The notes beneath the pieces are model-generated. The model had not been told where the DNA came from. It saw nothing but the letters and a program-made list of their open reading frames with translations, and did no database searches. 64,000 bases of DNA, taken from assembly GCA_036274895.1 (NCBI GenBank), contig DASUEU010000039.1, positions 248,001 to 312,000 of the forward strand, read 5' to 3'. Source of the stretch: CALMKX01 sp036274895 (GTDB lineage Bacteria; Acidobacteriota; Thermoanaerobaculia; Multivoradales; SZUA-115). Of the stretch, positions 55,801-63,995 are shown piece after piece (the stretch's first letter is position 1; every line of letters starts with the position of its first letter). The translations under genes and the position numbers were made by a program.

Positions 55801-58800
55801 CAGGCGCCACATTCGATGCCACTACCGTCTCACTCGGGAGTCAACGCCCGCAGCCCAAGAAAGCGCGGGACCAGATTCAGCATCAGCAAGAGAGCCGGGA
55901 AGTGAAGGAGATCCGTGACCTGATGACGTCAGCATACCCGTCGATACGAGTGCGCGCCTCAGCCTGGATCGGAGCGGAGCCGGAGGAACTTCTATCGGTC
56001 CTCCATCGACAGGCAGAGGAACTGAATCGACGCTACTTCGACCATCAGCGCGGCTGGGGACCAGAGCGAACCGAGAGCTTTCTGCTCGATGCCATACTCG
56101 CCCTTCCCGGGAGCCATGTCGAGCTGGCCAGGAGCCTCATCCGAGCCGCCGAGGCGGCCCTCGGCAAGGAGAGCGCAGCGGCCAGAGTGATCGGCGCGGA
56201 CATCGCCTCCCGCGATCCGCGCTACCTCCACGTTGCCGACAGCCTGATTCGCCAGGAGTTGCAATGCTGTCACCCTCCGGAGGTTCCAGCATCCACGGCT
56301 GTCGACCGGCTGCTCACGCTTTACGAGCCTGCCGTACGCATCGACCGTGAGCTCGCCAGGAAAGTCATGCTCCAAGCTCGAGAGGTGGCAAGTGAGATCG
56401 ACAGCCGCATTTACGCTCGCGCAGGCTGCCTGGTAGCCCTGATGGAGGACACCAAGGCCGAGATGGAACCCGATCGGCTCGACCAGCTGTGCCGGCTGAC
56501 GGCCTATTGGTGGAAGGCAGCACCGGAGGGCCTTCAGTCACTCAGCGAACGCGCGCTGGCACTCCTGGCTGGCCAGGATCCCGGAGCTGCCGTGACTCGC
56601 GCCTGGGAACTGGACGAGCAGGTTCTCCTGGATTTCGAAGAGGGCCTCGGGCATGTGGCAGCGTCCGCTCTGCGTTCCCGCTCGCTCTCCCCGGACGAAG
56701 TGTGGCCTACTCTGCCGTTCCTGCGTCAGGCGATACTGGACGAGGTGGCCCAAACCGCCATTGTTCAGCTTCGGGATCAGGGCCTTTCGGCGGACGCCAC
56801 GCTCCGCAACTACTGTCGCCTCGCACGGAGGGAGGCAGCAGCCTTCGACCCCTTGAGCCGAGCCAGGAGGGTCGCTTCCTGGGGAGCCGAGGTCGGCCTC
56901 GGGGACCATCCCGAGATCGCTGCGATGGCTCTCTATGCTGAGCGCCTCGATGTGGCCCTGGCCAAGGCTGAGCCTCAGTGGCCTAGACGGACGCCGGAAG
57001 GGGAATCATTCGGCCAGGACCAGCGAGTCCCTGTGCTCCAGGCGATGCTTCAACAGGTTCCGCATGACCCCCGGGCAGTGTTGGCTACGCTCCAACAAAC
57101 ACCGGAGAGCACGCTGCTCAAGGCAACTGAAACCGAGATCGCGCAGTTGGTTGAGACCCTCCTGCAGGGTCTTCCTCTTGGTGATCGCTGCCGGCTAGCC
57201 GCTGTGATCCAAAGGTGGGGCGCCTATGGATCGTGGAGAGGTCTCGAGGCGATCGACCTTCTCGACTCCCTGCTCGAAGAGGGTGGTACCGAGGAGCCCA
57301 TCGTTGTGAGCGCCGTTGCCGACGCGGTCGGTAGCCTGCTGACCTCTAGCACGCTGGCTCTGTCGGCGAATCCCTACATTGAGAAGAACATTGAGACTGT
57401 GCTAGCTGGACGATGGGCGCCCACGAAAGTAAGGTTGCGCACGATTCTCGGGACCGCTGCCCAGAGCTTGCCAGACCTCACCTCCGACACCCTCTTCTCG
57501 CTCGCTGCTCCAGTGGCGAAGCTCTTGCCGCTGGAGGAGCGAGCCGCTGTGACCAAGCGCTTCCTGGATCGGACACTCCAGGAGGCTAGATCCTCGGGAA
57601 GCGCTGCCGTTCCGGGCAAGAGCCTTCCGGAGGTGATTCCTCACGCCCTCGCTCTGGCTTTGGGACATCCCAGGCAAGAGCTGCGCTGGAGGGCCGTGCA
57701 CGCCGTTGCACTGAGATTGGTGGAGACGCACGACCCCGAGGCTCTGCTCCGCCCGCTTCTTGACGTCCTGGACAGCTCGGACCTGCCCAGGTGGCTTTCC
57801 GTTCGTGAGTGGTTAGCCTTCGCGCTGGAGCACGTCTCCATTCGCAGGCCTCAAGCACTGCTCGATGCAGGTCCTCGCCTCGTTCCCCACGCGCTCTCGA
57901 CCGAGCTGCCCCACGCCAAGATCCGACACCATCTGAAGCAGGCCCTTCTTGCAATCGAGGAGCACTACCCGGGAAGCCTCGACCTCACGACGCTTGAACT
58001 TGTCCAACGAGTCAATCGGCCCGTTCAAGTCGTTCAACGCGAAACTGGATTCGCACGTGACGGTTACAACTGGCACGAACTGATCCAGGAGCTACCACAA
58101 GACGACGTTCCACCGGTCGAAGAATTGGACTCACTCCGCTACTGGTACGATCGCGTCGTTGATTGCTTTGCTGGTCCAAAGATCGAGGTTGCCCGCTCAG
58201 CACTACAGCACGCCCATCAGTGGATGACTCGGCTAGGTATCGATCGGAAGTCAATCCAGGAGGAGGGGCTCAAGGTCGAGTCTCGCTACAAGTGGCATGA
58301 GACGACCAACGATCACGGCTCTCAGCCTCACGTTGAGCTGCTGAGGCTCTACGGGGAGAGGCATGCCCTCTATCTCGCAGCTGGAGCCCTCATCGACGCT
58401 TCTCCCGTCCGGGCAACAGAATGGCGTGAGCCGAACGGTAACGAGTGGGACGACTGGGCACGGTTCAACCTCCGCGGTGCCGATCCCGAAATAGTCAGCC
58501 GGCTAGTGGATGCTCCGCCGGTCCGGGCTGACAACTATGGTGTCTTCCATACGTCGGTCGAAGAGTGGCGCAGGAAGGGCGAGGAGAACCTGTACTTGGC
58601 AGAGCTTGAGTTGGATGGCGAGCCTGACTGGATCGTCATTCATGGGATGCGGAGTGTCTACCAAGAGGATCGCAGCTGCTCGGCGAGAGTCGTGTCCGCC
58701 TTGGTCAGCTCGAGAACCGCTAGAGCACTGGCAAGCCTCCTCGAGATGGACGGCAGGGACGCTTTCTTGCCGACTTATCGGTCTACCTACGATCGTACAT

Positions 58801-59324
58801 TGGTTGAGGTAGAGGCGAATCCTTGCGAGGAGGAAAGAGTGGAGCGGCCTGAATCGGCCCTCAACGAGCTGGCCGTATGCGGGGACCGCTTTGACCTCCG
58901 CCCCTGGGTCACCCACTTCTACCAGGAGGCTCCCCTGCACCATGTCGATCCCTGGTGGCCGGAGACCAGTCGGCACCTGAGCGTGCCTGCCTCCGATGTC
59001 GTGAGAAGGCTCGGCTTGCGTCGTGATCCGGCCGGGCTCATCTGGCGCGATGCTGCGGGGACCGTGGTCGCCCGTTGCGATCCATGGCGCAGTGTCCATC
59101 CGGGAGGGCATCGCAGTGCAGAAGGTCACCGCCTCGTGATGCGGCGCGAAGCGGTAGCTGCCTATGCGGGTGAAGCTGCGCTGGAGGTGATTTTCTCAGT
59201 GAAAGTTGCCCGGCAAGGCTCGTCTACCTTCAACCCCGACACGCCCCAGGACTTCGACCGCGGCTCAACCCGCTGCTTCCTTTGGAGCTCCCTCTCCCAG
59301 GCTGGCGGCAATCCGCCGAGGTGA
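52833..59324 (+). CDS. Giant STAND-like NTPase with N-terminal nuclease-like domain, candidate antiviral effector
   Basis: The protein has 2163 residues from the ATG at 52833, which has an AAGGG 6 nt upstream; the frame stays open into hsdM, but without coding resemblance. Residues about 15-180 look like a PD-(D/E)xK nuclease: Asp66 and Glu69 in VDLAEYYGG, then Gln86 and Lys88 in QVKYS. The NTPase has a P-loop GRSGSGKS (Lys314), a Walker B strand LVLAFDAID (Asp408, Asp411) and a SLRTE segment at about 446. The remaining 1500 or so residues are helical and repeat-like, as in TPR sensor regions. Nuclease, STAND ATPase and a long sensor is the plan of antiviral STAND (Avs) proteins, which bind a phage protein and then degrade DNA. 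I cannot place it in a named Avs type. Base composition is visibly lower in GC than the NRPS genes, which fits transfer. Confidence 0.8.
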   Translation: MATTRTRNRSGALPSNAGDRYHLVYVARRLLDLLHPYSGLTQVVIENVAPGDERGARSPSSFLGVDLAEYYGGLDAATASRVDLVQVKYSPLRPQDPWTLSRLTERKRGGASVLRKLAAMYTSLVELKRDHGPHVTVRLLTNQPLSRSLREHVQQLRTLAEGKPHLAAARALASASGPAGRTAKKLKDGTSLTWSRLAQLLGRWDLEAFQHQSLEQSEAQLFERLSGMSSQGGDRLELLLGSLQARATPGQKSTYDRRAVLATLRLREDQIQPAPTVFAADPSHFETASSREVRKAIEAGVSHVIVHGRSGSGKSTSLRLALQGYCGDEAVLYDCYADGKGILPGQERFPYKKCFTQVINDLDARYRTGVLATVELDYDGLFVQLRLALSEASRAAAERGHRLVLAFDAIDNAAEQMRRSGREAGEPFLPLLCNLPLPPNCTVIVSLRTENLSEVDGATLRDAHSVEIQGFEEEETRAFAARIAPVLGPDEVTLLHERTSGNPRVQSKVLPAIVARPEVDPRTIIEETARRTAFQYYDQEKVARLAQPPARFLLALLYEMRQAPRLADVAALAGLQLSEARATVASLSYGLRLSSDDTVGWSDQDFLDWVGQRLEEERSSARTHLADYCLEHFEGDEYARWNLSHHLRQANRRRELVAFWKEPGRLEDQIRAAHGQEERVLEDLRAAMLAALDLDGMADAVDLLLRAADIAEGRDAFEHALADNPGVAVAAGLAHLIPGGSDTPSDDSLSRRARVSGEDHLRVAAELACRPEWREAAGLAYARFAAAMDEELARDPERGGRISEEAFGDYARYQVRIRGLRDALEFRASAEPGTWSRLFALAACADWCTIHEPDPLGAVDASTLPLDTKVVGTLGVLAAVDPDRPLGVPLRALDAQDVKRATQALAHALAPSTSELGAFFHQDARELYQPGVPDRVVAALVSAAENLAAAGFLDAARTLVQAWSPSLPTYLWGDEVIHYLRWVALREALTGATFDATTVSLGSQRPQPKKARDQIQHQQESREVKEIRDLMTSAYPSIRVRASAWIGAEPEELLSVLHRQAEELNRRYFDHQRGWGPERTESFLLDAILALPGSHVELARSLIRAAEAALGKESAAARVIGADIASRDPRYLHVADSLIRQELQCCHPPEVPASTAVDRLLTLYEPAVRIDRELARKVMLQAREVASEIDSRIYARAGCLVALMEDTKAEMEPDRLDQLCRLTAYWWKAAPEGLQSLSERALALLAGQDPGAAVTRAWELDEQVLLDFEEGLGHVAASALRSRSLSPDEVWPTLPFLRQAILDEVAQTAIVQLRDQGLSADATLRNYCRLARREAAAFDPLSRARRVASWGAEVGLGDHPEIAAMALYAERLDVALAKAEPQWPRRTPEGESFGQDQRVPVLQAMLQQVPHDPRAVLATLQQTPESTLLKATETEIAQLVETLLQGLPLGDRCRLAAVIQRWGAYGSWRGLEAIDLLDSLLEEGGTEEPIVVSAVADAVGSLLTSSTLALSANPYIEKNIETVLAGRWAPTKVRLRTILGTAAQSLPDLTSDTLFSLAAPVAKLLPLEERAAVTKRFLDRTLQEARSSGSAAVPGKSLPEVIPHALALALGHPRQELRWRAVHAVALRLVETHDPEALLRPLLDVLDSSDLPRWLSVREWLAFALEHVSIRRPQALLDAGPRLVPHALSTELPHAKIRHHLKQALLAIEEHYPGSLDLTTLELVQRVNRPVQVVQRETGFARDGYNWHELIQELPQDDVPPVEELDSLRYWYDRVVDCFAGPKIEVARSALQHAHQWMTRLGIDRKSIQEEGLKVESRYKWHETTNDHGSQPHVELLRLYGERHALYLAAGALIDASPVRATEWREPNGNEWDDWARFNLRGADPEIVSRLVDAPPVRADNYGVFHTSVEEWRRKGEENLYLAELELDGEPDWIVIHGMRSVYQEDRSCSARVVSALVSSRTARALASLLEMDGRDAFLPTYRSTYDRTLVEVEANPCEEERVERPESALNELAVCGDRFDLRPWVTHFYQEAPLHHVDPWWPETSRHLSVPASDVVRRLGLRRDPAGLIWRDAAGTVVARCDPWRSVHPGGHRSAEGHRLVMRREAVAAYAGEAALEVIFSVKVARQGSSTFNPDTPQDFDRGSTRCFLWSSLSQAGGNPPR

Positions 59325-59333
59325 GCAACTGTC

Positions 59334-60071
59334 ATGACCAGGAAGACCAAGTCGGAGAGCCCGAGCTCAGGCAGCGCGAGCGCACGGGACAACCCGACGA
59401 TCGAGCAGCGAGTCCGCTACCTGACCGAGCAGCTGGGCACGGATCCCGGCTTCTTGGAGCAGTGGATTGTCCATTACTTGGCCGAGCAGCTGGAGCGGGC
59501 AGAGAGTGATGGCGCCTCACAGAAAGCGCGGAAGGAAGCACGCTCCGAGATCGCCGCCGTAATCCCGGCACTTTGGGAGCAGCAGACTGCTCGTGAAGCT
59601 CTTGCCGTACGCCGAGAAGTGGACTTCAACTTGCGCCGCACGGACACGCTGAACGAGGACGTCGCCCAGCTTCTCAGGCCCCTGCTCCGCGATCCCAGCC
59701 GCGTAGAGAGCCTGCCTGCCTCGAAGCTCGCCGAAGCCTTCCGGGGCCTGCATGCCTTGTCTGAGTTGGTGACGCGCCTACTGGTTTCAACGTCCACCGC
59801 CGAGAGGTCGAAGCGAAAGCGGCACCCTGAATCCTCTAACTACTTCCTGAGGCGGGACGAGGAGGTTCAGGGACTTCGGACGAGGGTCGCCTTGGTTCTC
59901 CCTCAGTTCGCTAGTCTCGATCTCACCGTAACAGATGTTGTGTTCGATGCGCTCCATCAGAGCCTCCTCGCCATCGCTCAGGCGCAGCTCGCACTTCTCA
60001 CAAGAGTTGTGCCCGATGCGGAGGCTACAAGTCGTCGAAGATCGAAGTCCCGCCGAGGGAGTGTCGGCTGA
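59334..60071 (+). CDS. Uncharacterised helical protein, partner of the STAND-like gene
   Basis: The protein has 245 residues and is not recognised. The ATG is 9 nt after the upstream stop, with a GAGGTGA ribosome site overlapping that stop, so the pair is almost certainly co-translated. The sequence is polar and probably all-helical, with a Ser-rich N-terminus, a segment NPTIEQRVRYLTEQLG, many Glu/Arg heptad-like stretches and a basic Arg/Ser-rich C-terminus. No signal peptide or membrane segment is seen. The setting suggests an accessory, regulator or nucleic-acid-binding subunit of the defence candidate. No catalytic motif was found. Confidence 0.75.
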   Translation: MTRKTKSESPSSGSASARDNPTIEQRVRYLTEQLGTDPGFLEQWIVHYLAEQLERAESDGASQKARKEARSEIAAVIPALWEQQTAREALAVRREVDFNLRRTDTLNEDVAQLLRPLLRDPSRVESLPASKLAEAFRGLHALSELVTRLLVSTSTAERSKRKRHPESSNYFLRRDEEVQGLRTRVALVLPQFASLDLTVTDVVFDALHQSLLAIAQAQLALLTRVVPDAEATSRRRSKSRRGSVG

Positions 60072-60098
60072 GCGTTTGCGCATGGTGCGGCAAGGGAC

Positions 60099-60286
60099 CA
60101 GCGCTTCGACGACAGCGCTGCAATGACTGATCGAGTACAGCTTCGATCCTCCCGGTACCCGGCACCCTCTGCTCAGTTCCCAGAGGCCCCCCGCTACTGC
60201 TGGCCAGCGTGAACCGGAGGGAACTAATGACGCAGAGCCTTGGCCGGGTAGCCGGCCAGCCGACATGGGTCCCCAACCCGTGATCC
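60099..60286 (+). other. Cluster of four hairpins, possible structured RNA or terminator array
   Basis: Perfect stems: CAGCGCT/AGCGCTG (60099-60120, 8-nt loop); CCTCTG/CAGAGG (60166-60186, 9-nt loop); TGGCCGG/CCGGCCA (60241-60258, GTAG loop); and a short GGGT/ACCC stem a few bases further on. None is followed by a T-run, so a simple intrinsic terminator is unlikely. Short hairpins are common in GC-rich DNA, so this is suggestive only. Confidence 0.35.
60246..60259 (+). repeat. Right copy of the 14-bp direct repeat
   Basis: Same GGGTAGCCGGCCAG as at 51575-51588. Here it forms the loop and right arm of the TGGCCGG hairpin; the left copy lacks most of the left arm. Confidence 0.25.
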
Positions 60287-60893
60287 CGAGTCGACACGAT
60301 CGGAGGTGTCTCATGCGGTATGACGAATTGAGGGCGGGTCCCTTCGGTTCTCCACCGTTGTCAACCCAACTCACTGTGGATTCCAGAGTTCTTGAGCCAG
60401 GTTCGACGTGGCGAAGGGCACCTTTGCCTCGTTGCAAGAGCTGGCAAAGACTGCCCGCTCGCGCTGTCTCGTGCGGTGGCCCGTTGGGCGCTGTGCACGT
60501 CGCCCGGAGAGTCACCCTGCTTCGACCTGTGCAGCCGCCCAAGATCGTGAAGTCCCCCTCGGCTGGGGAACCTCCTCCCAGACGGAGGCCCGCTCCGCTC
60601 GGGAGGCGAGGACACCCAGGCCCCACCCCGCCGGTCCAGGGAATTCTTCCCGGCCACTACCTCCCCGCGGCCGGCGAAGCCCAGAAATTTGGCATTCTGT
60701 CTCGTTGACAACCGCGCATAGTTGCGCTGGCGCTGAGGCAGGCCGTAGTATTCCGGCTCATGGCTGGGCCCTGGAGTCTCCAGAGAGCAGCCGAGTGGAT
60801 CGGCTGCACCAGCCTGCGGGAGGCCGGCTGAGGTTCGGGCCGTCCCGCTCTTGCCCTGATGGCCGGATCCGGGTTGACTTCGTTCCAGGAGGA

Positions 60894-62117
60894 TCAACCG
60901 CGGTGCGTCGCTCCGCTGCACCGCCTGCGCCTCAGTAGGCCCCAGCCCACCCCGAGCAGCAGCAGGCCGAAAGCGCCGAGAAGCCAGCCGGATAGCGTCG
61001 GGATCTCGGACGATGCGACGATGCCGAGCGTCAGCGTGGCGATCGAGACGTCGTCCTCAGGCACGGGATCCGTCACACCGCCTTGGTCAGGCAGGACATG
61101 CGTTGTCATCGTGAAGACGCGTACACCCGGGCTACTGCAGAGGATCGAAAAACTGTCGAGGCGCTCCTCCAGCGTCGCCGTGGCCACGCTCAGCGAGTGG
61201 GTCCTCGTCGAGGTCGCAGCTTCATCGACGAGGCAACCACTCGGCGCGTCGACTGTGATGGTCACGGAGGCATTGCTGGGGGACATCGGACCGTCGTTGG
61301 CGACCACCGTTCTCAGCGACAGGGTCGCGATCACCCCCTCGAGCAGCCTCGGCATGTCGCCATCCATCCCGCCCGTGCCAGTGCCCCCTCCCACGGTCGG
61401 GTTGTCGTTGGCCGGGTTCTTAGGGAGGAGCTTTGGGAAGTCGAAGGGGAGCGCCGACGGCGCCGTCGCCCCGGCACCATCCGGTTGCACTGCGCCGTCT
61501 TCCCGGTGCTCTTGCTCGACGGTGTCGGCACCGGTGTCGTACAGGTAGGTCCACTTGTCGAGCTTGCCGTCGCCATCGTCGTCAGGGTTGTGATCTGTCG
61601 ACTCCCACTTGACCTGTTGAACGTGAAGAGTGCGGGGGTTGATGAACTTCCAACCAGAGTTCCAACCACGCTTGAAGGGACACTTCCCGACAAAGCGAGG
61701 GCCGGCCGCGTTTCCGGCTGGATCCCACAACAAGGCGTAGTACCCCCGAACGGGGGGTCCAGGGTCCGGATCGATGCACCAGAGCTGGAGGGAGCCGTTG
61801 GGAGCCTCCTGGGCCATCCCAGTTCCCGCCCCGTTGAGGTCGAGCTGACGGTCATCCATGGCGGTGTCGCCGTCGCCGTCCCCATTGACCATCGGCGGAG
61901 TTTTCGGGCAACTCTCCGGGATGGAGATCTCGTGGTGCACTGCACCGGCGGGTCCTGCCACGACAAAGAGGTAGGGCAAGACCGTTGGATTGACGTCCTG
62001 CACCTCGCTGATGGCGCTGAAGTCCGCTTCCGCAGCGCCCGCACCGACCGGCACCAGCCAGAAGCAGGTGCCAATGAGAACAGCGCGTGAAGCCAAGAGA
62101 GATCGCAATCGTGGCAT
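60894..62117 (-). CDS. Exported IPTL-CTERM anchor protein with Asp-rich calcium-site-like segments
   Basis: The protein has 407 residues from the ATG at 62117, chosen because a strong AAGGAGG lies 9 nt upstream and a signal peptide (to about AGAAEA, residue 31) follows directly. The C-terminus has IPTLSGW, a hydrophobic helix and an Arg cluster, the IPTL-CTERM sorting signal thought to be read by an exosortase/archaeosortase-like system. The middle has Asp/Gly-rich stretches (NGDGDGD and DDDGDGKLDKW) resembling calcium-binding loops and a Gly-rich linker. A beta-sandwich-like part with a CLVDEAATSTRTHSL segment precedes the anchor. It is probably a surface protein of unknown function. No sorting enzyme is in the window. 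An upstream ATG at 62159 is in frame but lacks both features. Confidence 0.8.
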   Translation of the reverse strand: MPRLRSLLASRAVLIGTCFWLVPVGAGAAEADFSAISEVQDVNPTVLPYLFVVAGPAGAVHHEISIPESCPKTPPMVNGDGDGDTAMDDRQLDLNGAGTGMAQEAPNGSLQLWCIDPDPGPPVRGYYALLWDPAGNAAGPRFVGKCPFKRGWNSGWKFINPRTLHVQQVKWESTDHNPDDDGDGKLDKWTYLYDTGADTVEQEHREDGAVQPDGAGATAPSALPFDFPKLLPKNPANDNPTVGGGTGTGGMDGDMPRLLEGVIATLSLRTVVANDGPMSPSNASVTITVDAPSGCLVDEAATSTRTHSLSVATATLEERLDSFSILCSSPGVRVFTMTTHVLPDQGGVTDPVPEDDVSIATLTLGIVASSEIPTLSGWLLGAFGLLLLGVGWGLLRRRRCSGATHRG

Positions 62118-62375
62118 CGCGGTAACCCTCCTTGGATGGGCTTGCACCTCACCACACACTTGGCCAGAACCTGGTCCGTCGAAGCGTTCTCCACGCAGAG
62201 CCGGCCTCTGCCGACACCACCAGCATGGCCTTAAGCCAAGCAGACTCGCTCCCCTCGTTGGGCCTCACACTGATGAAGAGTGCTCCAACAGTGTGCAATA
62301 GTTGCCATACTGAAATCAAGTATTTATTTGCAGTTCTGCGCGAGCGGCCGCCGGACCAGCTCGGCACACCGGCCC
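62118..62375. other. Intergenic region upstream of the IPTL-CTERM gene
   Basis: An AT-rich patch at about 62295-62340 is the likely promoter zone for the minus-strand IPTL-CTERM gene, but I could not fit a -35/-10 pair with proper spacing. No gene is seen. Confidence 0.4.
62127..62133 (-). promoter_or_regulatory. Strong ribosome binding site of the IPTL-CTERM gene
   Basis: AAGGAGG on the minus strand, 9 nt before the ATG at 62117. It fixes this start over the in-frame ATG at 62159. Confidence 0.7.
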
Positions 62376-63995
62376 CTACACGTACTCCACAACCCGAGAG
62401 AGGAGCTGCCCGGCGGGCAAGTGCTGCCAGTGCTGCCGGGCGCGGAGTAGGCCGGCGTAGGCGGGGTCTTGGTCCGGAGGCGGGAAGAGCTGGTGCTGGG
62501 TGAGGCCGGTCTCCCATTCGCCCGGTGCCAGCACCACGGCTGCCGCTACCGCTTCTGCCAGGCGGTTCCTGTGGTGGCTGTGGGCGCCCATGAAGAAGAG
62601 GGCCTCCTGGCGTTGGGGGCGCACCAGCTCGAGCCCCAGCTCGGCCAGCTTGGCGATGGAGCGCACCGAGGGCTTGATGCTGTTGGTCACCGGGGCGATG
62701 AAGTAGACCACCGGCCACGCCCTGGCATCACTCGGCCAGTCGTCGGGGGTGCGCGGCTGGTAGCGGGCTCGCCCCTCTCCCAGGTCCTGCCAACGGTTGA
62801 CCGCGAACCACACCGCCACCTCCAGGCTGGTGGTGAGGTCCAGCCCGTCGCTGGGGATGCCGTAGTGCTGGGCGAAGGCCATCACGGCGACGTCGAGCTC
62901 CCAGCCAGGCGTCATCCTCATCTCCCGCCAGCGCCGGTGCGTCTCCTCGGGGTCCTCCCCCCGTTCCAGCACCGCCGAGAAGAGGAGGTCCTGCACCACC
63001 AGGGACAGCAGGGAGTGCACCGACTCGTAGTGGACGCCGTGGCGGGTCGCGGCGCCAGGAAGCGAGGGCTCTTCGAGACCGGTGCGGCCGTGCAAGAGGC
63101 GTTGAACGAGCGGGGTGCGCGGTAGGGGCCAGCCCCGCCCCTGGCCACGGAAATACACCTCGCCGGTGCCGCGCGAGCCGCGCAACAGCCCCACCAGGTC
63201 CCGCAGCTCCTGCCAGGAGTGGGCCGCTACGATGGGCGCCGCATAGTGCTTGAGCCGCAGGTGGCCCAGCGGCGAGATCGCCTGGTTGAGCTCCTCGAAG
63301 TGGTCGCGCAGGACAGCCGGCTCTTTGCCGTGGAGGGCATGGTCGCCGGGCTTGCGCGCGATGAAGGGCGTGGCGTACTGCGAGTCGAAGAGATAGCCCG
63401 CACGGATCTCCTCCAGGTCCGGGCGGCCGGGCTTGGCGGGGAGGTTGGCGACGTTGACCTCGTCGACCGGCAAACCGCCCAGGTTCTGCGTCCAGCTCCC
63501 GACCATGGACCAGGGCACTCCGATCATGCCGCCGTCGTGGAGCTGCTGGGCCTCCTCCGGTGCGTACCCCATCGCCAGCAGCCGGCCCAGGTTCTCCTCC
63601 GGATCCAGGAGGGCGGCCTCGAGCAGCTGAGCGGTGAAACTCGCCGGCGCCACCTGCTGGCCGCTCGCCTGGGCTCCCAGGTCCCACCAACGGGCGAGCA
63701 GGCGCGTGGGGAGGGACTGGGCGTAGAGAGGAACCTGGATGGGAGCCTCGTAGCCGGCTCGCCGGAGGGCCGCGGCCTGGCTCCGGGCTGACTCGTAGGA
63801 GAGCGCGAAGATCAGCCCGAGCTCGGCGAGGGGCACGGAGAAAGCCGGCGGCCAGGCGTGCTCGGCCTCCCAGCGCAACGCGACGGTGCCGGGCTCGACG
63901 AGGTCCTCGAACATCTCGGAACCGATCAGGGGCAGCGCCCGCGGCAGATCCGCGGCGGTCACGCCCAGCCGCTTCGCAGTGGCCGTCTCCGGCAC
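62376..63995 (-). CDS. FRG-domain protein, 5' end at or beyond the window edge
   Basis: 539 residues are visible from a GTG at 63995, but the frame stays open to base 64000, so the true start may be outside. The FRG signature is clear: YFRGQGRGWPLPRTP at about residue 279, then FAQHYGIPSDGLDLTTSLEVAVWFAV at about 373-398. The first residues, AKRLGVTAADLPRAL, could be a small helix-turn-helix. FRG domains are named for a conserved Phe-Arg-Gly motif, and their biochemical role is unknown. Many occur in accessory or phage-related regions. A link to the defence-like pair 2.3 kb away is possible but not shown, and the two lie on opposite strands. Confidence 0.75.
   Translation of the reverse strand: MPETATAKRLGVTAADLPRALPLIGSEMFEDLVEPGTVALRWEAEHAWPPAFSVPLAELGLIFALSYESARSQAAALRRAGYEAPIQVPLYAQSLPTRLLARWWDLGAQASGQQVAPASFTAQLLEAALLDPEENLGRLLAMGYAPEEAQQLHDGGMIGVPWSMVGSWTQNLGGLPVDEVNVANLPAKPGRPDLEEIRAGYLFDSQYATPFIARKPGDHALHGKEPAVLRDHFEELNQAISPLGHLRLKHYAAPIVAAHSWQELRDLVGLLRGSRGTGEVYFRGQGRGWPLPRTPLVQRLLHGRTGLEEPSLPGAATRHGVHYESVHSLLSLVVQDLLFSAVLERGEDPEETHRRWREMRMTPGWELDVAVMAFAQHYGIPSDGLDLTTSLEVAVWFAVNRWQDLGEGRARYQPRTPDDWPSDARAWPVVYFIAPVTNSIKPSVRSIAKLAELGLELVRPQRQEALFFMGAHSHHRNRLAEAVAAAVVLAPGEWETGLTQHQLFPPPDQDPAYAGLLRARQHWQHLPAGQLLSRVVEYV

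Larger units (their letters stand above)
60072..60893. other. Non-coding stretch after the defence-like pair
   Basis: About 820 bp without a convincing gene. The reading frames present are Pro/Arg-rich and match nothing I know. One short frame starting at 60313 has a GGAGGT-type site before its ATG, but its translation loses protein-like character after about 30 residues. Hairpins cluster in the first 200 bp (see the separate entry). Confidence 0.5.

Noticed and set aside
60265..60708. Possible small gene with a GGAGGT-type site before an ATG at 60313
   Set aside because: The product becomes Pro/Arg-rich and unlike a protein after about 30 residues, and no family is recognised.
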